This document shows, piece after piece, positions 58,901-64,000 of a DNA stretch of 64,000 nucleotides. The translations under genes were made by a program, and so were the position numbers. Below the pieces are notes generated by a model. The model saw nothing but the letters and a program-made list of their open reading frames with translations, ran no database searches and was not told the DNA's origin. The stretch's first letter is position 1. Every line of letters begins with the position of its first letter. The stretch comes from Myotis daubentonii (lineage: Eukaryota > Chordata > Mammalia > Chiroptera > Vespertilionidae), in assembly GCF_963259705.1 (NCBI RefSeq), contig NC_081847.1, positions 67,353,754 through 67,417,753 of the forward strand. Direction: 5' to 3'.

Positions 58901-59489
58901 ATATCTTCATGTCTGTCAGATAATTCATGGCTATTATCTACAGAAAAACAAACAAAATGATTGCTTTGCCTTATCTTTGAACTCATGGTTGCAGTTAGAT
59001 TTACTTACAGTCATGAGTAGTAGGGATATTCATTCCGTTTACATTCAGGAATGGAGAACCTTGCTCCATTTCAGGGTTGCAGGGCTGGTAGGTCATAGGG
59101 AGCAGAGCCAGGGAGAGGGCCAGACTGCTGTGATGTAGCCCTCTGCTTTCATTCATCCAGAAGGCATGGCTCGGCTCCGGCTCCGGAGGAGGGAAGAGAG
59201 CCAGAGTCTGCGATTGGTACCGTGTGTTGTAGCCAATTAATCATTTGGCAGAAGTACTCCCTGGCCCATGGTCTCTGCAGTGTTGGTGGTATGGAAGGTG
59301 AGGCCCTATTACCAGAAGCCTGCACACTTGCCAGGGGCCTGCTGAGTCACCCTGAACAGCCAGCACCCTACCTTTGGATCCCTGCCCTCTCCTCCACTGC
59401 CAGGGCAGCTGGGATTATGGGCCCTGGCATGGACACACTTTTTCAGTCTTTTCTCCTTCTTAGTGATGACATCTTTTTTTCCCCGTACT
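58901..59489. other. Intron stretch, apparently unique
   Basis: A short CpG-containing cluster lies at 59160-59215. Nothing else is recognised. Confidence 0.45.
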
Positions 59490-60370
59490 TATAAAAGCAA
59501 TATAGAAAAGTAAAAGTAAGGAAAAATTGATTATAATTCTAGTGGTCATTTTTATATGATTTTCCTTTAATTCACTTGCTTCTGATTATATGGTATATAT
59601 TTGCACAGTGGAAATCACTATATTTAATTTTTACTTAATATCATATCATTGTTTTTGATGCATCTTGGCACCACTGTTTCACAAATACAGCCTTATATAT
59701 TTGAAAACTCTTGGTTAATTGCCATTTTATTGCTTGCATAATATTATTCTTTCAGTTTTGTTGAGATATAGTTGAAATGTAGCACTGTATAAATTTAAGG
59801 TGCATAATATATGCATAATATTATTTTTATGTTAAATGTTTTCTTAAATTTTTAAAATTAATCTTAATTATGCAAGTAATATGTGAAGTACACTTTTATT
59901 GTGCTCTTCATGTGTTGCCAGAAGAAGCAAAGTCCTTTTTAATCACCTTCTTAGCTTTTGTCTCTGGCACAGGGGTACTGCTGCTTGTTTGTGTATTTAT
60001 TTTTTGAAGAATGATATTTATTTATTCATTGCTTTATTCAATTACTATAGAAATGCATGCTTACTGTGAAAAATTAACACACTATCCCCTAACATTGACA
60101 GTTAAAGTTCCCTAAAACTCTTCTCTCCAGAAAGAACCAATGTTAAGAACATGCTACATATCATTTTAGACTTTTTTAGTGCACATATATGCAACACATA
60201 CACATACATACTCATATGTGTGTGTGTGTGTATTTAATTAAAAAACAAAGTGGGCTTCTCTTATATACACTGTTGGTTATGTTAATTTTTTCATTTAATA
60301 GATAGTGGAATCTTCACACATCACTCATTTGTCTTCACATATTCTGATCCACAGAAGGGAGGTATCACAC
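59490..60370 (-). repeat. Old LINE-1-like 3'-region sequence, antisense
   Basis: 'ccagaaagaaccaatgtta', 'gcacatatatgcaacacata' and a (TG)n run near 60216-60232 follow the order in old LINE-1 3' regions. Limits are approximate. Confidence 0.45.
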
Positions 60371-61228
60371 TATTTCCCCTTCCCTCGCGATTGACAGGAG
60401 GACTGTTCCTGGCGTTTCTGGCTGTGGGGAAGGGTACTGCACAGCATCTCTGGGTGTGCAGCATTGTTGGACTATTTCTCACTTTCTGGATGGCTCTCAG
60501 CTTGGCTGGGTTTGCCTGTGCACCATGTCATGTGGACCTAGATCGAGGTCTAGGGACTAAGGGGATGCAGAAGATAAGGAGCAAGCACTGAGCCTGCCTG
60601 GAGCTTGGGTGCAGAGAAACCAGGGCTGGGAGCCAGAAAGCTGGGGCCCTCTGCCCTCCACACACCGCCCAGCTCGGTGCCGCCAGCATCCATGAACCAG
60701 GGCACAGCCCTCCCTCAGTGCTGCTCGGTGCCATCATTTTCCCCTTCCATGACATACGACAGCAGGGAGTTGAGTGGTTTGTTTCATCTCTTCTTAAGAA
60801 AAAGTTAAATTTATAATCCCAGCCCCGACCTTCCTTGTAACTCATGTGCTCATCCTGTTAACTGGTTTAATATATGGCACCACTATTTCATTAAACAACA
60901 TACAGGAATAATTAGTTCAGCAACGATGCCTCAGAACAAAAGCTCTTGATTTAGTTTAACTTTCTAAGTTGCTCTCTTTTGATGTGCAAGAACACATCTG
61001 GGGTCTTAAAGAAAGCAGAAAGAAAAATAGAAGACATTTAGTCAGGCTGGGGGTTAGGGTTTTCTGAGTGCAGCAAGTAACCCTTTGGTCTCAGGCCTCA
61101 CCAGCACAGTGTGGGCCCTGCAGACCCGGTGTGTGCTGCTAACTTAGGATACAAGGACCGGGCTGCCAGCAGTGGTTTCCAGCTGCCTGTTGCCAGGCTC
61201 AAGAAGCAGTGCTTCTTTTTTGTTTTTG
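60371..61228. other. Intron stretch, apparently unique
   Basis: No gene or repeat is recognised. Confidence 0.45.
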
Positions 61229-61523
61229 TTAACCCTCACCTGAGGATATTATTTTCCCATTGCTTTTTAGAGAGAGTAGCGGGGAAAGTGTCCTGTTGTG
61301 CCCAGAAAATGAAGGGAGGGAGGGAGAAAGGAAGGGGGAGAAAGTGAAAGAGAGAAACATTGATGTGAAAGAGACACATCGATTGGTTGCCTTGCACCAC
61401 ATGTGCCCTGCCCGGGGCCAGGGATCAAACCTGCAATCCAGGTACGTGCCCTTGACGGGACTTGAGCCTGTGCTCCTTCAATGTGCAGGCCGACGCTCTA
61501 ACAATTGAGCACACCGGCCAGGG
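61229..61523 (-). mobile_element. Older Ves-like tRNA SINE
   Basis: The antisense copy starts TTAACCCTCACCTGAGGATA and ends with the head CACACCGGCCAGGG. Flanks with GCAGTGCTTCTT and CCCATGCTTCTT may be a diverged target duplication. Confidence 0.85.
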
Positions 61524-61974
61524 CAAGAGCCCATGCTTCTTACTCATCCAGACACGTTGTCCAAGTGTCCTCTCATTCCCCAGACTGTGGCCCTTGCATT
61601 TTCTCATACATGCCTTTCTGAGTTCAGACTCTCATTCTGCTCTTTTGTTCACTCAACAAACATTTATTTGGTGCTTATTGTGTACCAGACAAATCACAGT
61701 ACTCTGTTGTTATTGTGAACAAGACAAAGGCCCAGCCTCTGGAGCCAGCATCCTGCCTGCCTGTTCCAGCTTCTCCTCTCTGCTTTGTCTTCAGTTTTTT
61801 CCCCATCAGCCCTTTTTTACATGGCCTACTGTGGGGGGTCTTTCTGACTTTTACCCTTCCTCACCCTCACCTCGTGCCACAATGTCTCTCCTGCCAGCAG
61901 GGAGAAGCTGCAGTGCCTTGTCCTGACCTCTGGGGCTTTGAGAACAGCCAACTCCAGCCTCAGCTGCAGCCATT

Positions 61975-62150
61975 TACACTCACATGCTAAGCTCTCACTG
62001 TCCCCTGACCCAGGTACATCCTTTCTATATCTTCTTTAGGCACCTGGGCCTTTACTCCTCTTCTGCCTGGGCTGCCCTCTCATCCTCAAGGCACAGCACA
62101 AACATCACTTCCCTTCTGGATTTCTGCCCCAAGTTTCCTGCATAGGAGCA
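61975..62150 (+). repeat. L2-like fragment
   Basis: 'ctgcctgggctgccctctca' then 'aaggcacagcacaaacatca' and 'cttcccttctgg' fit the L2 3'-end order. Confidence 0.5.
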
Positions 62151-63049
62151 GGTTGGCAGGTGGCTGGAAGCTCCTGATGTTTGGGGTAGTTATGTCTGAT
62201 CCATCTGTATCTTCTTAGACCTGGCATATAGTGCAGGGCATGCACCAAGGTCCTTGCACAGGAGGCCCCCTGGCCAGGTGTGCCCACCCTGGTCTCAGCA
62301 CTGTGTGGTTCTGTGACTAGCTACAAGAGTTCAGGAGCCTCAGACTCCTGAGCTGCAAAGCCTGCCTGGAAATCCTTCCCCAGACTGCTGTGGGTACCGA
62401 GCATTCTTAGGAAGGGCCTCATCTGATATCCGCAGCATCACAGGTGCTCATAAAGTTTGTAGTGCTGTCCTTGCAAAGGTTTGTTGGACTAAATTTCACA
62501 CAGATTTTTTCCTTAGTGTTTTAGAGCCCTGAGATTAGCTGAGGCAGATTAAGTGATCCTATCCTTCTCTGGCTTTTGGTTTCTAGGGAACCAGGTCTTG
62601 TGGTAGACAGACAGATCCTGAGTTTGTTGGAGGCCAGCAGTTTTCCTGGGCTGCCTGACATAGCACCCATCCCTACGCTGCCACTTGATTATCTTTTCTC
62701 TTTGCCCTTCTCACCCAGGAGAGCAAAGGGGCAGAGTGTGCTTTGTGCTTGCTCCCTTCTACCAGCAAGACCCAGCTGAAAATGTTGGTGTCTTTCTCAG
62801 CCTCACGACAGGCATTTAGTAAATCCATGTAGACTGCTGCCAGGTTGCTGGTTGGATACCATGCCAGGATTGCCGTGGGAAAAGGCTATGCTCAATGCAC
62901 AAGTCAGAGCTTCCTCATTGGCCAGCATCACTGCTTCTGCCATTCTGGTTTATGACCAAATTTCATGTCCCTTCCTGCATAGTGCATATGCCAACAGATA
63001 GCAGATGTGGGAGAGGTGGTCGATGTATTGCCAAACTGAATGAGTGTTC
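62151..63049. other. Intron stretch, apparently unique
   Basis: Nothing assignable. Confidence 0.45.
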
Positions 63050-63200
63050 TAGGCCAAGCACCTGGTGTGTATAGCATCTCCTTGATTCTCATACCAGCAA
63101 TTTTTATCTCCTGTTTACAGATGAAGAAACTGAGGCCCAGAGAGGTGAAATGGCATGCCCAGGTTCAAGATCAGAACAGGCTTTAAAACCAGGTCTATCT
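63050..63200 (-). repeat. MIR-like SINE, reverse
   Basis: TTTACAGATGAAGAAACTGA, GGCCCAGAGAGGTGAAATGG and CATGCCCAGGTTCAAGATCA are the MIR core in reverse, well preserved. Confidence 0.8.
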
Positions 63201-63824
63201 GGTTTTAAAGTGCCCACTTTTATGGCTACTGGGAAATTCTTCTCAGCCAGAATAGGGAGAAACCTTGGGCATTTTCACAGCTTTTCCACCGCGAACATTT
63301 TAGATGCCACTTTATTCCCACTCAGTGAACTTTCCAAAGTCCTGACCCCCCACCCCTTCCTGCATCCCGTTTTCTGTTGCTTCTGACCCTCAAGACAGAA
63401 GTACTAGGCCACTGGGAAGGAGCCAGCTTACCCTAACTGGCTCCCTGACCAGGGACAGCAGGCTTCAGGAGGCTCTTCTGTAATCTCTCTATCCACGCAG
63501 CCCTCATTTTAATTTGCAAAATTGAACTGAGATCGAGACCAGTAAAGCCAGAGATTGGTAAATATTCCTGGCTTGGTGAGGAAGGGTGGCTCTATTACTG
63601 CTGTGAGATTGGGAGATTTATCTTGGGGATTATGGATATTCATGGGCCGATTGTGATTTGCGATATAACATGACTCACATTGGCCTGTGAGTTACCCCAA
63701 ACAGACTTTGCACAAGCTTATGCCATTAAGCTTCCAAAAGTCATCTCAAGTGAATTGCCCTGTCCCTCTGCTTCCTAGGAGACCAGTGAGAATAACAATC
63801 ACTCCAGCCACCACCACGGCTTCT
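63201..63824. other. Intron stretch; candidate conserved non-coding segment at 63480-63760
   Basis: It carries no repeat signature and includes an AP-1 type TGACTCA at 63671-63677 close to ATTGG. Any regulatory role is speculative. Confidence 0.25.
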
Positions 63825-63910
63825 GAGCATTGTTCTCGTTCTGCTTCACAACATGTGGTATTATTCTATGTCCAGGTTACAGATGAGGAGACTGAACTGA
63901 ATGTCCCCAT
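63825..63910 (-). repeat. MIR-like SINE core, reverse
   Basis: 'gttacagatgaggagactga' preceded by 'cttcacaacatgtggtatta' fits reverse MIR. Confidence 0.6.
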
Positions 63911-64000
63911 CATGTCCATTTCCAGTGCTGCCTCCCCTCATGGGCCGCTGGTCCCTCAGTTGCAGGAACTGTGCCTTATTCTGCCTATTGTGCCCAGAAC

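Larger units (their letters stand above)
7241..64000 (+). other. EEFSEC: EEFSEC intron, 5' part (at least 56.8 kb)
   Basis: It begins at the GTCAGT donor and runs off the window. Reading frames inside it are short and without recognisable homology, or come from repeats. EEFSEC spans roughly a quarter of a megabase in human, so an intron of this size is expected. A nested non-coding RNA gene cannot be excluded from sequence alone. Confidence 0.8.

Noticed and set aside
7241..64000. Search for further EEFSEC exons
   Set aside because: No segment encoding the next expected domain II peptide was found, so none is annotated.

Overview
This is a mammalian nuclear genome window, almost certainly from a vesper bat (Vespertilionidae). 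Repeats give the placement. There are many tRNA-derived SINEs of the Ves type, Helitrons with HeliBat-type ends (5' TC, 3' hairpin plus CTAG), a SPIN-like hAT element and other short hAT elements. Among mammals, recent Helitrons are known essentially only from vesper bats.

The only protein-coding gene I can support is EEFSEC, the selenocysteine-specific translation elongation factor, on the + strand. Two internal exons are visible, at 4644-4740 (97 nt) and 7076-7240 (165 nt). Both have AG/GT splice borders and join in frame. They encode the end of the GTPase domain and the start of beta-barrel domain II, about residues 155-242 by comparison with the human protein as I remember it. The rest is intron: at least 4.6 kb upstream of the first exon, 2.3 kb between the exons, and at least 56.8 kb after the second exon with no further exon recognised. 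I see no other gene, RNA gene or CRISPR array.

Layout: 0-7.2 kb holds old antisense LINE-1, a small Helitron and the two exons. 7.2-15.1 kb is mostly unique intron with MIR-like and older repeats and one hAT element carrying a nested Ves SINE. 15.2-19.7 kb is one antisense LINE-1 with a 13-bp target duplication, a deleted middle, two Ves insertions and a SPIN-like insertion. 19.7-35 kb is mostly unique or old-repeat intron with a 214-bp hAT element at 22.9 kb. 35.3-36.9 kb is old antisense LINE-1. 40.9-44.1 kb is a head-to-tail Helitron array. 47.9-48.6 kb is a solo LTR with a perfect 6-bp target duplication. 48.9-51.4 kb is a composite Helitron inserted 7 bp inside the 5' end of another Helitron. 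51.4-53.9 kb is old antisense LINE-1 with a Ves insertion. 53.9-64 kb is intron with ancient repeats.

The most notable biology is in the Helitrons. Three units are joined head to tail with no base between them. Two of the three contain an internal fused junction whose 3' terminator has decayed, and the same fusion appears again 5 kb away as a separate nested insertion. This suggests that loss of the terminator created a composite element that moved as one piece. Its internal 47-bp minisatellite differs in copy number between the two places (about 9 and about 25) and is free of stop codons in all three forward frames, which produces long but spurious ORFs.
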